Shown: positions 7,816-17,726 of the stretch, one piece after another | Position numbering within the stretch: position 1 is the first letter of the stretch | Layout of the letters: each line of letters begins with the position of its first letter | From: Neobacillus bataviensis LMG 21833 | Lineage (GTDB): Bacteria > Bacillota > Bacilli > Bacillales > Cytobacillaceae | Reading direction: 5' to 3' | DNA length: 64,000 nucleotides | Assembly: GCF_000307875.1 (NCBI RefSeq) | Contig: NZ_AJLS01000005.1 | Location: forward strand, 1 to 64,000 | Program-made: the position numbers and the translations under genes | The notes under the pieces: generated by a model | What the model was told of the DNA's origin: nothing | Database searches by the model: none | The model's input: only the letters and a program-made list of their open reading frames with translations

Positions 7816-8280
7816 GTGTTTTTTACAAATCGCTTGGCTGGGAAGAAACAGAATTTAGCTCTGATCATTATGCTGTCTTTAAAACGGCAGGTGTCCTGTT
7901 TATTCAACAAATTTCTTCGGACATTTAGTAAGAAAAGACCGTATTTTCAACGTAATTACCACTTTTAATCAAACGATTAGTTAAGAAAAAATAAACCAAT
8001 CAAATGTTTGATTAAAATGGTTACAAAGCTTATGAATAAAGGAATTACTCTTCAAAATGAGTGAGAATACTGTCGATTACTAGGGCCGCTTTTATATTTT
8101 TATCAGTAATCTATGACGAAAAACTGCTTTTTACCGCTAATAATACACACTTCGACAAGTATTCCCATATTTCATTATCAAACAAACGTTTAATTAACAA
8201 TGGATCAAATACTTATAACTCTTTACTTTTTCCCGGGAAATTGAAAAAAAGATTGTCGAAAACCGCTCGACTTTTTTCTC
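7816..8280. other. Intergenic region with repeated TTTGATT palindromes
   Basis: Between the converging putP and gatB there are about 465 bases without a credible gene. It holds a perfect inverted repeat, AATCAAATGTTTGATT (7998-8013). Two related sites are AATCAAACGATTAGTT from about 7967 and ATCAAACAAACGTTTAATT from about 8178. They resemble TetR-type operators, yet no regulator or promoter-facing gene is adjacent. Confidence 0.5.
7998..8013. promoter_or_regulatory. Perfect inverted repeat, operator-like
   Basis: AATCAAA and TTTGATT flank a central TG. It is embedded in CC...GG-flanked AT-rich sequence and has two degenerate relatives within 200 bases. Binding by a TetR-like protein is inference only. 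Confidence 0.45.
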
Positions 8281-8314
8281 ACAAAAACAGCTGGCAGACG
8301 GAGAGTCTGCCAGC
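8281..8314 (-). terminator. Terminator of gatCAB operon
   Basis: A ten-pair stem (GCTGGCAGAC with GTCTGCCAGC, 5-nt loop) follows the gatB stop on the minus strand and runs into TGTTTTTGT. Confidence 0.93.
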
Positions 8315-8322
8315 GCACGTTT

Positions 8323-9750
8323 TTACTGTTTTTGTAATTCCTGCTGCAACAATTTATTAACCATTTGTGGATTTGCTTGTCCTTTAGTAGCTTTCATCAA
8401 TTGTCCAACAAGGAATCCAACTGCTTTATTTTTTCCAGCTTTGAAGTCCTCAATCGATTGCGGGTTCTTATCGAGAACCTCTGCAATAATTTTGAGAAGT
8501 GTTCCCTCATCAGAAATTTGCACGAGCCCTTTGTCCTTCACGATTTTCTCGGCATCGCCGCCGTTTTCGATTAACTCTTGGAAAACTGTTTTTGCGATTT
8601 TTGATGAAATCGTACCGTTCTCAATCAGCTTAATCATTCCCGCTAAGCCCTCCGGCGTTAAAGCAACCTGCTCAAGTTCCTTTGACTCGGCATTTAAATA
8701 GGCAGAAACATCTCCCATGATCCAGTTTGAAGCCAGCTTCGCATCGGCACCACCGGCCACGGTTGCTTCAAAGAAATCAGCCATTTCTTTTGTAACCGTT
8801 AATACCTTAGCATCATAAACAGGTAATCCGAGTTCTTCCACATAGCGCTTTTGCCGCTCATCAGGAAGCTCAGGGATTTCGGCACGAATTCGCGCTTTCC
8901 AGTCCTCGTCAATAAATATATCGAGTAAGTCTGGTTCAGGGAAGTAACGGTAATCGTCCGAACCTTCTTTAACCCTCATAAGCAAAGTTGCCCCAGTCGA
9001 TTCGTCAAAACGTCGTGTTTCCTGATCAATTTCCCCACCAGCAGAAACGACTTCTCGTTGACGTTTCTCTTCGTACTCAAGACCTTTACGAACAAAGTTG
9101 AAGGAGTTCAAGTTTTTCAATTCCGTTTTCGTTCCAAATTCCTCTTGTCCTACCGGACGAATCGAAATATTGGCGTCACAACGGAGTGATCCTTCTTCCA
9201 TTTTACAATCGGAAACACCTGTATATTGAATGATGGACTTTAATTTTTCAAGATAAGCATACGCTTCATCAGGGGTACGGATATCCGGTTCAGAAACGAT
9301 TTCCACTAGCGGTGTACCCTGGCGGTTATAGTCAACCAATGAATAACCCTTGCCGTGGTTCAGCTTTCCGGCATCCTCTTCCAAATGAATTCTTGTGATG
9401 CCAATTCGTTTCGTATAGCCGTTAACCTCAATCTCAATCCAGCCATGCTCGCCTATCGGCTTGTCAAATTGCGAGATTTGATAGGCCTTTGGATTATCCG
9501 GATAAAAATAATTCTTGCGGTCAAATTTCGTATGTGTGGCAACTTCACAGTTTAACGCCATCGCTGCCTTCATACCGAACTCAACTGCCTTTTTATTTAG
9601 GACAGGCAATACCCCTGGATATCCTAAATCAATGACACTCGTATTCGTATTCGGCTCAGCTCCAAAATGGTTTGGGCTCGCTGAAAAGATTTTTGATTCT
9701 GTTTTTAATTCAACATGGACTTCAAGTCCAATCACTGTTTCAAATTCCAT
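8323..9750 (-). CDS. gatB: Aspartyl/glutamyl-tRNA amidotransferase subunit B
   Basis: Catalytic kinase/tRNA-binding subunit of the GatCAB complex that converts Glu-tRNA(Gln), and where needed Asp-tRNA(Asn), to the amide. The 475-residue product has the cradle-domain start [15 protein letters not shown] and the signature [22 protein letters not shown] helical and YqeY-like C-terminal tail (about residues 330-475) contacts tRNA. The ATG at 9750 is preferred over an in-frame GTG nine bases upstream, because that GTG lies within the AGGGGGTG Shine-Dalgarno. It is the last gene of gatC-gatA-gatB and lies 12 bases after gatA. Confidence 0.96.
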   Translation of the reverse strand: MEFETVIGLEVHVELKTESKIFSASPNHFGAEPNTNTSVIDLGYPGVLPVLNKKAVEFGMKAAMALNCEVATHTKFDRKNYFYPDNPKAYQISQFDKPIGEHGWIEIEVNGYTKRIGITRIHLEEDAGKLNHGKGYSLVDYNRQGTPLVEIVSEPDIRTPDEAYAYLEKLKSIIQYTGVSDCKMEEGSLRCDANISIRPVGQEEFGTKTELKNLNSFNFVRKGLEYEEKRQREVVSAGGEIDQETRRFDESTGATLLMRVKEGSDDYRYFPEPDLLDIFIDEDWKARIRAEIPELPDERQKRYVEELGLPVYDAKVLTVTKEMADFFEATVAGGADAKLASNWIMGDVSAYLNAESKELEQVALTPEGLAGMIKLIENGTISSKIAKTVFQELIENGGDAEKIVKDKGLVQISDEGTLLKIIAEVLDKNPQSIEDFKAGKNKAVGFLVGQLMKATKGQANPQMVNKLLQQELQKQ

Positions 9751-9762
9751 TGTTTTCACCCC

Positions 9763-11220
9763 CTACAATTTCGGCATTTGTTTATGAAAGTCTGTTGCTT
9801 GCTCAAACGCATGGGCAACACGGTAAATGGCTGCTTCATCAAAATACTTGCCAATCACTTGTAATCCTAACGGCAGACCAGCGTCAAAGCCGCATGGAAC
9901 TGAGATTCCCGGTAAGCCCGCTAGATTCAAAGGAATGGTTAAAATATCATTTGCGTACATCGTTAACGGATCTTCAATATTTTCGCCAATTTTAAAAGCA
10001 GCTGTTGGTGTTGTTGGGCCAACAATCACATCATATTTGGCAAACACATCTTCAAAGTCCTTTTTAATCAATGTCCGAACCTGCTGTGCTTTTTTATAAT
10101 AAGCATCATAGTAGCCAGAGCTTAGCGCAAACGTGCCGAGCATAATCCGGCGTTTTACTTCATCGCCGAAGCCTTCCGCACGGGACTTTTTGTATAAATC
10201 GATTAAACTTTCTGGATCTGGTGTCCGGTAACCGTAGCGCACACCATCAAAACGGGATAAGTTCGCTGACGCTTCCGATGATGACAATAAGTAATAGGCT
10301 GCTAGAGCGTATTTGGAGTGCGGCAGTGATACCTCTTCCCAAACTGCTCCAAGACCTTCAAGCACCTTTAATGCATCTAAGATCGATTGACGAGCTGCTT
10401 CGTTGACACCTTCGCCAAGATATTCTTTTGGCACAGCAATTTTGAGACCTTTAACGTCGCCTGTTAGGGCTGCCGCAAAGTTTGGAACAGCCACATTCGC
10501 TGAAGTCGAATCCATTGGGTCAAGTCCCGAGATTGCCTGCAATAGATAGGCATTGTCTTCAACGGTTCTCGTAATTGGTCCAATCTGATCAAGGGATGAT
10601 GCAAAAGCAACAAGACCGAACCTGGAAACACGGCCATAGGTTGGCTTCATGCCGACAACACCGCAGAACGAAGCGGGCTGGCGAATCGAACCCCCGGTAT
10701 CAGATCCTAGTGAAAATAATACTTCTCCAGCCGCTACAGAAGCTGCTGAACCACCTGAAGAACCCCCTGGCACCCGATCAAGATCCCACGGATTGCGGGT
10801 CTTTTTAAAAGCAGAGTTTTCATTCGATGATCCCATGGCAAACTCGTCCATGTTTAGCTTCCCAATTGTCACCGTCTCTGCCTGCTGCAGCTTTTGCACG
10901 ACGGTTGCATCATAAATTGGGTCGAAGTTTTCAAGAATTTTACTCGCACAGGTTGTTCGTAAACCTTTTGTCACGATGTTATCCTTCACACCCATCGGCA
11001 TTCCGAATAATAATCCCTTTTCTTCACTCGAGTTTATCTTTTCATCAAATGCCTTTGCCGTTTCTCTGGCTCGTTCTTCATCCAACGTTAAAAAAGCCTG
11101 AACCTTGTCCTCGACTTCGCCAATCCTCTTATACGATTCATCAACTAGGTCAGTCACTTTAAGCTCTTTTTTATGTATTAACTCATGTAAATCTGCAACT
11201 TTATAATCAAATAAACTCAC
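9763..11220 (-). CDS. gatA: Glutamyl-tRNA amidotransferase subunit A
   Basis: Amidase-signature subunit that hydrolyses glutamine and channels ammonia to GatB. The 485-residue sequence contains the Ser-cisSer-Lys triad in its expected places: Lys79 in GVKDNI, Ser154 in [10 protein letters not shown] and Ser178 in [12 protein letters not shown]. Total length and residue numbering match characterised bacterial GatA enzymes. The gene lies 3 bases after gatC and shows no truncation. Function in translation is essential in organisms lacking glutaminyl-tRNA synthetase, as is usual in Bacillaceae. Confidence 0.97.
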   Translation of the reverse strand: MSLFDYKVADLHELIHKKELKVTDLVDESYKRIGEVEDKVQAFLTLDEERARETAKAFDEKINSSEEKGLLFGMPMGVKDNIVTKGLRTTCASKILENFDPIYDATVVQKLQQAETVTIGKLNMDEFAMGSSNENSAFKKTRNPWDLDRVPGGSSGGSAASVAAGEVLFSLGSDTGGSIRQPASFCGVVGMKPTYGRVSRFGLVAFASSLDQIGPITRTVEDNAYLLQAISGLDPMDSTSANVAVPNFAAALTGDVKGLKIAVPKEYLGEGVNEAARQSILDALKVLEGLGAVWEEVSLPHSKYALAAYYLLSSSEASANLSRFDGVRYGYRTPDPESLIDLYKKSRAEGFGDEVKRRIMLGTFALSSGYYDAYYKKAQQVRTLIKKDFEDVFAKYDVIVGPTTPTAAFKIGENIEDPLTMYANDILTIPLNLAGLPGISVPCGFDAGLPLGLQVIGKYFDEAAIYRVAHAFEQATDFHKQMPKL

Positions 11221-11223
11221 GTT

Positions 11224-11523
11224 TTAATCCTCCTTCCCCATAATGTTTGGTACCTTAATTTGTCCATCTTGGTGCTCAGGAGCATTTTTCAGTACCTCTT
11301 CCCGCGGCAATCCTTGCTGCGGCACATCTTCACGCAAGACATTTTTCATATCAAGTACATGGTATGTAGGCTCCACATTTTCCGTATCCAATTCATTTAA
11401 TTGCTCCGCAAAGCTAATGATGGCATCAAGCTGTTTTGTGAACTTCTCTGTTTCTTCCTCCGTGATTGCTAAACGTGCCAGGTTGGCAACATGTTTGACC
11501 TGTTCTTCTGAAATTCGTGACAT
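11224..11523 (-). CDS. gatC: Glutamyl-tRNA amidotransferase subunit C
   Basis: Small stabilising subunit of GatCAB, 99 residues, wrapping around the GatA-GatB interface. The N terminus [23 protein letters not shown] and the late segment REDVPQQGL are family hallmarks. The start at 11523 is used because the in-frame ATG 15 bases earlier is part of the GGGGGGT Shine-Dalgarno region. First gene of the operon. The 200-base divergent region to the lysozyme-like gene contains AT-rich sequence, but I cannot define a promoter there with confidence. Confidence 0.95.
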   Translation of the reverse strand: MSRISEEQVKHVANLARLAITEEETEKFTKQLDAIISFAEQLNELDTENVEPTYHVLDMKNVLREDVPQQGLPREEVLKNAPEHQDGQIKVPNIMGKED

Positions 11524-11734
11524 TTTTTGACCCCCCATCCCATTGTCAATTTACTATTGATAATATCAAACTTTTCCGCTTTACCGCAATGATTCCTTCT
11601 TCAGTATGGACAATAGTTTGTTTCTTTAGATTACTTTCATTAAAAAGAGTCTTATGTAAAAAAGTTCATCGCTGACTTTATTCTCCTATTCCCTTATAAT
11701 GTTCAAAGAAGAATTGATTTGGGAGAGAAAGATT

Positions 11735-12394
11735 ATGAAAAAACGAAGACGGAAGAAATTCAAAACCTTTTTCGTGCTGTTTATTATATTTTGCGGTTTG
11801 GCGATGTTTCAGGCATTTTTTCAAAAACAAAATTCCCTTCCACAAATAATAGAAAACGATCCATATGCCGATGTTAAAAAATATAGCCCCTTACTATACG
11901 ATGAATTAGCGAAATACCAGCTTGAAAGTCATACAGATGTCCTCATAGCCCTAATGCAGCAGGAAAGCCATGGAAAAGGTGGCGACCCGATGCAGGCTTC
12001 GGAATCAGCCGGTTTAGCACCAAACGCAATTACAGACCCAAAACAAAGTATTGAAGCTGGGGTCAAGCATTTTCAGAGGGTACTAACCTATGGAAATCAG
12101 AAGAAGGTAGATTTCCCCACTATTATCCAGGCTTACAACATGGGAAGCGGTTATGTCGATTATGTAGCACAGCGAGGCGGCAAACATAGCGAGGAACTGG
12201 CAAAAGAATACTCACTTTTAAGGGCAAAGGAAAAGCCGACCCTTTATAATTGTGGCGGCGATAAAAGTAATTTCCGCTATCCCTACTGTTATGGTGATTT
12301 TACCTACAGCACGAAAGTAACAAAAAACATGAAATTGATAGTGGATAGTGTTCCAGTAACAAGCAGCGAAAAAACAACCGGAGGATCTTTTTAA
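11735..12394 (+). CDS. Membrane-anchored lysozyme-like (lytic transglycosylase fold) protein
   Basis: A 219-residue protein with a very basic N terminus (MKKRRRKKFK), one membrane helix (about 11-28) and an external domain of the lysozyme-like family seen in CwlT. Motifs: LIALMQQESHG with probable catalytic Glu77, PMQASESAGL, SIEAGVKHF and IIQAYNMGSGYVDYV. This suggests a muramidase that trims peptidoglycan from the outer membrane face. GGGAGAG precedes ATG 11735, so the upstream in-frame ATG at 11699 is rejected. It is monocistronic and ends inside its own terminator loop. Confidence 0.82.
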   Translation: MKKRRRKKFKTFFVLFIIFCGLAMFQAFFQKQNSLPQIIENDPYADVKKYSPLLYDELAKYQLESHTDVLIALMQQESHGKGGDPMQASESAGLAPNAITDPKQSIEAGVKHFQRVLTYGNQKKVDFPTIIQAYNMGSGYVDYVAQRGGKHSEELAKEYSLLRAKEKPTLYNCGGDKSNFRYPYCYGDFTYSTKVTKNMKLIVDSVPVTSSEKTTGGSF

Positions 12395-12411
12395 AAGATC
12401 CATCGGTTGTT
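12373..12411. terminator. Terminator shared by lysozyme-like and cupin genes
   Basis: AACAACCG pairs with CGGTTGTT and GGATC with GATCC around a T/A-rich loop that contains the lysozyme-like stop codon. AT-rich sequence on both sides allows use in both directions. Confidence 0.75.
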
Positions 12412-12415
12412 TCAT

Positions 12416-12772
12416 TTAAAGCGTCTTTAAAAATTGCTCTGGTTGAAGGCCTGGGCTTTCGATAATGATAGCGGTCATACTTGTTTCTGAACCCGATTCA
12501 TGCTGCTCACCGGCATCCCAGAATACAGCCGTACCTATGGAAACAGGTACTTTTTCGCCGCCCACAATTTGAACCCAGCCATTTCCCTCAATTACTAGAA
12601 AGAGCTGCGGTACTGTTGCCGGATGCATGCCTACTACACTATTCTGATCGAAATACATACAGCCAACCGATGTACGTCCTTCGTTTTTTATGATTGGCGT
12701 TATTCCCACATTTAAACTATTAAATGCGGTAATCTCTCTTCTTACATCACGGTCGAAGCGGAAAAATTTCAT
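12416..12772 (-). CDS. Small cupin-fold protein
   Basis: The 118-residue product is a single cupin barrel. The central part reads GMHPATVPQLFLVIEGNGWVQIVGGEKVPVSIGTAVFWDAGEQHES, resembling cupin motifs 1 and 2, with His at HPATVPQ, Glu at EGNG and His at EQHES as possible metal ligands. No catalytic assignment is possible. It starts behind GGAGG and lies 13 bases downstream of the VanZ-like gene in the same direction, so the two may be cotranscribed, but no functional link is evident. Confidence 0.72.
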   Translation of the reverse strand: MKFFRFDRDVRREITAFNSLNVGITPIIKNEGRTSVGCMYFDQNSVVGMHPATVPQLFLVIEGNGWVQIVGGEKVPVSIGTAVFWDAGEQHESGSETSMTAIIIESPGLQPEQFLKTL

Positions 12773-12785
12773 TGGGTGGTTCCTC

Positions 12786-13280
12786 CTAAAATTCCGGTTT
12801 GTTTATGTGTTTCTTTTTTGAATCAATAAAATGAAAAGCAAGTTTAATAGGCAGGTAACCCAATATCCCACCAATGGTATTCAAAATCAAATCATCCACG
12901 TCAAAGCTGCCAAATTCAAATACCAACTGTAATAGTTCGAACGTCAGGCTTAGGCAAAAGGTTGCAACGGTCACAGCGCTAAGCTTTTGAAACTTTTTCG
13001 CCAGCAATGGTAAGATAAATCCGAAAGGTACAAAACCGATGATATTTCCTGCTAGGTTTACTATCCGGATATTAAGATTGATATCAGCTAAGAACAGGTA
13101 AAAGTAGATAGTTTTGAAGGGGATAAAATTATTCGACCGCCAGTGGTATTCATCATACGTAAAGTTAAAATGATTAATAATCTCAGATAACGGAATATAT
13201 TTAAACAAAATTAATTTCGAAAGAATCGCTAAGTACAAAAAAAGAATAATTAGTAGGGTAATTTTAATAATAACTTTCAT
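12786..13280 (-). CDS. VanZ-family membrane protein
   Basis: The 164-residue protein has four hydrophobic segments and the VanZ-family pattern: FIPFKTIYFYL, NIRIVNLAGNIIGFVPFGFILPLL, TFCLSLTFELLQLVFEFGSFDVDDLILNTIGGILGYLPIKLAF. Relatives range from the teicoplanin-resistance accessory VanZ to many uncharacterised envelope proteins. The sequence alone does not show which lipid or glycan it affects. Start at 13280 behind GGAG. The gene is complete. Confidence 0.85.
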   Translation of the reverse strand: MKVIIKITLLIILFLYLAILSKLILFKYIPLSEIINHFNFTYDEYHWRSNNFIPFKTIYFYLFLADINLNIRIVNLAGNIIGFVPFGFILPLLAKKFQKLSAVTVATFCLSLTFELLQLVFEFGSFDVDDLILNTIGGILGYLPIKLAFHFIDSKKKHINKPEF

Positions 13281-13371
13281 GCATCACTGCTCCATTTTTA
13301 ACATATCAAAATAACCATACCATATTTTCCAAATTATGTGGGAGCAAAACAAGAATTGGAGGAAATTTAAC

Positions 13372-13821
13372 ATGGCAGAACATGTTTTTCATTTAAAAGC
13401 TAACTGGCCGGGGCTACGAAATGATGTTGGAGAAATTGAGGCGGGGAACTTGAAAACAAAAGTCTCCATCCCGCCGGAAATGGACGGACCCGGTGTCGGC
13501 ACCAATCCTGATGAGATGCTGCTGGGGGCGGCAGCAACCTGTTATATCATTACCCTTGCCGCTATAATGGAACGAAGCGGGCTTGAAAAGGCAGATTTAA
13601 CAATGGATTCTGAAGGCATTGTTGATGTAACTAAAGGAGTTATTACTTATAAAAAGATTATCCACCGTCCTCATATTGTCTTGAAACCTGGAGCTTCTGA
13701 AAAAGACGTTGAATTGGCGGGACGGCTTGTCAAAAAGGCCGAAGCTTCCTGCATGATCAGTCGCGCTGTTAAAGGGAATGTGGAGATTGAATTGATGGCT
13801 ACGGTGGAAGTGGCAAATTAG
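13372..13821 (+). CDS. OsmC-family peroxiredoxin-like protein
   Basis: This 149-residue protein belongs to the OsmC/Ohr superfamily, whose members reduce organic hydroperoxides. The two expected cysteines are present in the AAATCYIITLAA helix and in KKAEASCMISRAVKG. The N terminus has the FHLKANWPGLRNDVG pattern of the SACOL1771/YhfA subgroup. ATG 13372 is preceded by GGAGG; an earlier in-frame ATG lacks one. Immediately behind the stop codon begins a 52-bp-period palindromic repeat. Confidence 0.87.
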   Translation: MAEHVFHLKANWPGLRNDVGEIEAGNLKTKVSIPPEMDGPGVGTNPDEMLLGAAATCYIITLAAIMERSGLEKADLTMDSEGIVDVTKGVITYKKIIHRPHIVLKPGASEKDVELAGRLVKKAEASCMISRAVKGNVEIELMATVEVAN

Positions 13822-13823
13822 GG

Positions 13824-13890
13824 CTCATGAGGACAGTTTCTGCTCTCGCTCGATGATTAGTGTCCTCATGAACACCTCATGAGGACAGTT
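13824..13890. repeat. 52-bp-period palindromic array, short copy (array A)
   Basis: CTCATGAGGACAG occurs at 13824 and again at 13876, exactly 52 bases apart. The second copy is the right arm of a 27-base hairpin (13861-13887) whose left arm is TGTCCTCATGA. A 24-base spacer separates the first right arm from the hairpin. The array begins two bases after the OsmC-like stop codon and lies between converging genes. It has about 1.5 units. Confidence 0.85.
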
Positions 13891-13944
13891 TTGTCCTAAA
13901 ATAATAAAAAGTGTAATCCATTTATTGAATCACACTCCTTTTAA

Positions 13945-14376
13945 TTACCACTTAAATATTTTTGATAATAGCCCCTTTTTTTCCTGAGACTTTTCTAGGT
14001 ATGGTTCCTTTTTTGTTATAAAAATTTCTTCTTTATCAATGGCATCGGGCATTGCTAAAATGAGGCCAATTTCCGTGTCGGATTCCTTGTTTGCAACAAG
14101 TTTATGTTCAATCTTTTGTTTCGTGGCCAATTTAACATACTTGGATAATTCCTCGTAATTCATGTTTCCATTTAGAAATAGCTGTGCTCCTGGGTATTCC
14201 TTCATTGCCCGCACAATTTGCGGATAAACATCCGCCTCTGCCACCTGGCTTTTGTAAAGGGCAACAATGATTCGTTCCCGTATCGTTCCTAAGTATTTGC
14301 GCCGTTCATCCGGTTTCGTTTCTAAAGGGCCATAAATACCTTGCTGCAAGACCTCGTCAACGGTGGTTTTTTTCAA
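13945..14376 (-). CDS. yueI: YueI-family protein (DUF1694)
   Basis: This 143-residue cytosolic protein resembles B. subtilis YueI, with the clear signature GPLETKPDERRKYLGTIRERIIVALYKSQV near the N terminus and LFLNGNMNYEELSKYVKLA later. The fold is expected to be related to the ribosomal L7Ae/L30e-like group, but the function is not established. GGAG lies nine bases ahead of a TTG codon at 14376, which I take as the start; the in-frame ATG at 14391 has no Shine-Dalgarno. It is transcribed alone and ends next to the palindromic array. Confidence 0.75.
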   Translation of the reverse strand: MKKTTVDEVLQQGIYGPLETKPDERRKYLGTIRERIIVALYKSQVAEADVYPQIVRAMKEYPGAQLFLNGNMNYEELSKYVKLATKQKIEHKLVANKESDTEIGLILAMPDAIDKEEIFITKKEPYLEKSQEKKGLLSKIFKW

Positions 14377-14475
14377 ACAAATCAACTCCATATAAAGGCT
14401 ATTATTATGTATGATAATACCCTAAAAAGTGTTACAGACCAAAAAAGTGGATAATTATTGAGGGGAAAAATAGCT

Positions 14476-14579
14476 TTACGACAGTAAGCGCAGCTTATCC
14501 GACAGTTACCTTGTTCTATCCGATAGTTATCACGTTCTATCCGACAGATACTCTTCATTATGCGACAGTAACAAGTTCC
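14476..14579. repeat. 21-bp tandem repeat, five units (array B)
   Basis: Five units of 20-21 bases follow one another with the core TATCCGACAGTTAYC: units begin at 14476, 14496, 14517, 14538 and 14559. The array lies between the aceA terminator and the yueI promoter region. Each unit keeps CGACAG or CGATAG, while the 3' half varies. An in-frame translation on the minus strand would give seven-residue CRI repeats, but it has no initiation signals. Confidence 0.85.
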
Positions 14580-14581
14580 GC

Positions 14582-14612
14582 AAAAAACCCTCCTCTCCAT
14601 TCGGAGAGGAGG
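14582..14612 (-). terminator. Terminator of aceB-aceA
   Basis: A perfect ten-pair stem (CCTCCTCTCC with GGAGAGGAGG, 4-nt loop) is followed on the minus strand by G and six T, ten bases behind the aceA stop. Confidence 0.95.
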
Positions 14613-14622
14613 ATGCTGGCTA

Positions 14623-15906
14623 TTATTTAGAACCTGTGAATTGTTCTTCTTCAGTAGAACCCTTAAGCGCTGTTGTCGAAGATGTTCCACCAGTAATCAC
14701 CATTGAAACTTGGTCAAAGTAGCCAGTTCCTACTTCACGTTGGTGTCGTGTTGCAGTATAACCGTATTGCTCGCTCTCAAACTCTGCTTGCTGCAATTCG
14801 GAGTAAGCTGCCATGCCGCGCTCTTTGTAGCCGCGAGCAAGCTCGAACATGCCATGGTTTAAGGCATGGAAACCGGCAAGTGTAACGAATTGGAACTTGT
14901 AGCCCATTTTTCCAAGCTCTTGTTGGAAATTCGCAATGGTTTCTTGATCTAGCTTCTTTTTCCAGTTAAATGATGGCGAGCAGTTGTAAGCTAGTAGTTT
15001 GCCAGGGAATTGCTCATGGATGGCATCCGCAAATTGTCTTGCTTCCTCAAGATTTGGCTCAGAAGTTTCGCACCAAACAAGATCCGCATATGGTGCATAA
15101 GCAAGGCCACGGGCAATCGCTTGTTCAATCCCTGCCTTCACTCGGTAAAAACCTTCCGGTGTCCGCTCACCGGTAATGAACGGTGCATCAGTCATATCGA
15201 TATCACTTGTAATTAAATCCGCCGCATTGGCATCAGTACGGGCAACTAATATAGTTGGAACACCCATAACATCGGCTGCTAAACGTGCAGCAATTAGGTT
15301 TTTAACCGCCGTTTGTGTTGGCAGCAATACTTTACCGCCTAAGTGGCCGCATTTTTTCTCAGAAGAAAGCTGATCCTCAAAGTGAACGCCTGCCGCACCT
15401 GATTCAATCATGCCTTTCATCAATTCAAAGCAGTTTAACTGTCCGCCAAATCCTGCCTCGGCATCAGCAACAATCGGAGCGAACCAATCAATTGAATCGT
15501 CTCCTTCTGAATGAGTGATTTGATCTGCACGCTGTAGCGCTTGGTTAATACGTTTAACAACACTCGGAACACTGTTTGCCGGGTACAAGCTCTGGTCAGG
15601 ATACATATGTCCGGAAAGGTTGGCGTCTGCCGCTACTTGCCAGCCGCTTAAGTAAATGGCTTTAAGTCCTGCTTTTACCTGCTGGACAGCCTGATTTCCA
15701 GTTAGGGCACCAAGGGAATTAATATAGTCTTCTTCATTTAATAGCTTCCATAGTTTTTCTGAACCCTTACGCGCTAATGTATGTTCGATATCGATTGATC
15801 CGCGCAGCTTGATTACATCCTCTGCAGTGTATGGTCTAGTAATTCCCTTCCAACGGCTATCCATTTCCCAGCTTTCTTGTAATTGTTCTGCTCTCGAATT
15901 TGTCAT
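14623..15906 (-). CDS. aceA: Isocitrate lyase
   Basis: Glyoxylate-shunt enzyme splitting isocitrate into succinate and glyoxylate. The 427-residue protein carries the active-site loop KKCGHLGGK with Lys184, Lys185, Cys186 and His188, as well as [20 protein letters not shown] and [18 protein letters not shown]. Length matches the short bacterial form. It lies 28 bases downstream of the malate synthase gene, so the two enzymes of the shunt are coexpressed. B. subtilis lacks this pair, but many other bacilli have it. It enables growth on acetate or fatty acids. Confidence 0.97.
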   Translation of the reverse strand: MTNSRAEQLQESWEMDSRWKGITRPYTAEDVIKLRGSIDIEHTLARKGSEKLWKLLNEEDYINSLGALTGNQAVQQVKAGLKAIYLSGWQVAADANLSGHMYPDQSLYPANSVPSVVKRINQALQRADQITHSEGDDSIDWFAPIVADAEAGFGGQLNCFELMKGMIESGAAGVHFEDQLSSEKKCGHLGGKVLLPTQTAVKNLIAARLAADVMGVPTILVARTDANAADLITSDIDMTDAPFITGERTPEGFYRVKAGIEQAIARGLAYAPYADLVWCETSEPNLEEARQFADAIHEQFPGKLLAYNCSPSFNWKKKLDQETIANFQQELGKMGYKFQFVTLAGFHALNHGMFELARGYKERGMAAYSELQQAEFESEQYGYTATRHQREVGTGYFDQVSMVITGGTSSTTALKGSTEEEQFTGSK

Positions 15907-15934
15907 TTTAAAATCCTCCTATTAATCTATTATT

Positions 15935-17527
15935 TTATAATTGCTCATATCCAGGCAATGTTAAGAAATCAACAAACTCATCATGACTAATTAACTTGTC
16001 ATACAGTTGAACAGCTTTATCAAATCGGCCATTCTCAAAGCCATGTAAACCAATTTCCTGTTTAATTCTTTCCAGTTCCTCTTCCTTTAATTGCTCATAC
16101 ATTTCTATTGTTACTTTCCTGCCGTCAGCCAGAACACCTTTCGGATGGCGGATCCACTGCCAAAGCTGGGCACGTGAAATCTCCGCTGTCGCCGCATCTT
16201 CCATTAAGTTATAAATTGGTGCGGCACCTCTGCCAGAAAGCCAGGAAGCGACATATTGAATGCCCACATTGATATTTGTGCGGACGCCTGTTTCCGTAAT
16301 TGTTCCGCCCGGTACCTCAAGTAAGTCTTGTGCGGTAATCGTAATTTTTTGCTGTTTCGCCGTGTGTATTTGGTTTGGCGTTGGCATTTCGCGGTCGAAT
16401 GCTTCCATTGCCACTGGGACAAGTCCTGGATGTGCGACCCATGTTCCGTCATGCCCGTCTCGTGCTTCCCGCTCTTTATCAGTGCGGACTTTAGCAAATG
16501 CTTCTTCGTTTGCCTCCGGGTTATTTTTTACCGGAATTTGTGCTGCCATGCCGCCCATTGCCGGTGCCTTGCGGCGATGGCATGTTTGAATCGTAAGTAA
16601 TGAGTACGAACGCATGAACGGTGAGGTCATCGTGACTTGGGCACGATCCGGTAAAATGACATCCTTTTGGTTACGCAGTTTTTTAATGAAGCTGAAAATA
16701 TAATCCCATCTTCCGCAATTTAAGCCAGCTGAGTGCTCCTTTAATTCATAAAGAATCTCATCCATTTCAAACGCCGCCATGATTGTTTCAATTAGAACCG
16801 TTGCTTTAATGGTTCCTTGTGGGATGCCTAGTTTCTCTTGTGCATACACAAATACGTCATTCCAAAGCCTTGCTTCTAAATGGCTTTCCAGTTTTGGGAG
16901 ATAGAAATATGGCCCAGTGCCTCTTGCAAGCAGACTTTTTACATTATGGAAAAAGTACAACCCGAAATCGAAAAAGCTTCCTGAGATAGGCTTGCCATCT
17001 AATAGCACATGTTTCTCCTCAAGGTGTAGTCCACGCGGTCTTGGGATTAGAACCGCAATCTCTTCCTTTAGCGTATATTTTTTTCCATTCGGATTTTCAA
17101 AGGAAATCGTCCGATTTACTGCATCCCGCAAGTTGATTTGTCCTTCGACAGCATTTTCCCATGTCGGTGAAGTGGCATCCTCAAAATCAGCCATAAACAA
17201 TTTTGCCCCAGAGTTTAAGGCATTGATGACCATTTTCCGGTCAGTTGGCCCGGTAATTTCTACCCGGCGGTCTTGAAGATCCTTCGGCAGCGGAGCAACT
17301 GTCCACTCCCCATTGCGAATATGTTTCGTTTCAGGCAGGAAATTTGGCAGTTTGCCATTATCAATTTCTACTTGGCGTTTTCGCCTGTACTGTAACAGTT
17401 CCACTCTTCGTTCACCAAAGTTTCGTTCCAATTCTTCAATAAAATTCAAAGCCCCTGTTGTTAAAATCTCATCGTACTGGGCTTTCACTGCCCCAACCAC
17501 TTCAATACCTGTCGTTTGCGTCGACAT
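15935..17527 (-). CDS. aceB: Malate synthase A
   Basis: Second enzyme of the glyoxylate shunt, condensing glyoxylate with acetyl-CoA to malate. The 530-residue protein contains [38 protein letters not shown] (metal and substrate region), [47 protein letters not shown] and the catalytic-base segment [19 protein letters not shown] 17527 is chosen; the GTG twelve bases upstream belongs to the AGGGGTG Shine-Dalgarno. A TATAAT hexamer lies in the 5' region on the minus strand (about 17575-17580), but no matching -35 is seen. Confidence 0.97.
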   Translation of the reverse strand: MSTQTTGIEVVGAVKAQYDEILTTGALNFIEELERNFGERRVELLQYRRKRQVEIDNGKLPNFLPETKHIRNGEWTVAPLPKDLQDRRVEITGPTDRKMVINALNSGAKLFMADFEDATSPTWENAVEGQINLRDAVNRTISFENPNGKKYTLKEEIAVLIPRPRGLHLEEKHVLLDGKPISGSFFDFGLYFFHNVKSLLARGTGPYFYLPKLESHLEARLWNDVFVYAQEKLGIPQGTIKATVLIETIMAAFEMDEILYELKEHSAGLNCGRWDYIFSFIKKLRNQKDVILPDRAQVTMTSPFMRSYSLLTIQTCHRRKAPAMGGMAAQIPVKNNPEANEEAFAKVRTDKEREARDGHDGTWVAHPGLVPVAMEAFDREMPTPNQIHTAKQQKITITAQDLLEVPGGTITETGVRTNINVGIQYVASWLSGRGAAPIYNLMEDAATAEISRAQLWQWIRHPKGVLADGRKVTIEMYEQLKEEELERIKQEIGLHGFENGRFDKAVQLYDKLISHDEFVDFLTLPGYEQL

Positions 17528-17726
17528 AAACTTGATCACCCCTTTGTTATAATACAGTAACTATATATGTTTCGTATTATATAACACACTTTTTAAAATT
17601 GGAACCACTTTTCCGAAAATTTTTCAAAAATAGGTAAAATTTCCCCCATCAGTATATAATTGAGCTTGATACATCTTAATTTTCACTATTGGATATTTTT
17701 CTCTATTTCGTCTTCGGAGGTGTATT

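Noticed and set aside
8061-8360. A 99-codon plus-strand frame between putP and gatB
   Set aside because: It runs through the gatCAB terminator and antisense gatB end; composition is not protein-like.
14382-14690. A 102-codon frame with CRI repeats between aceA and yueI
   Set aside because: It overlaps the aceA end and terminator and runs through the 21-bp tandem repeats without initiation signals.
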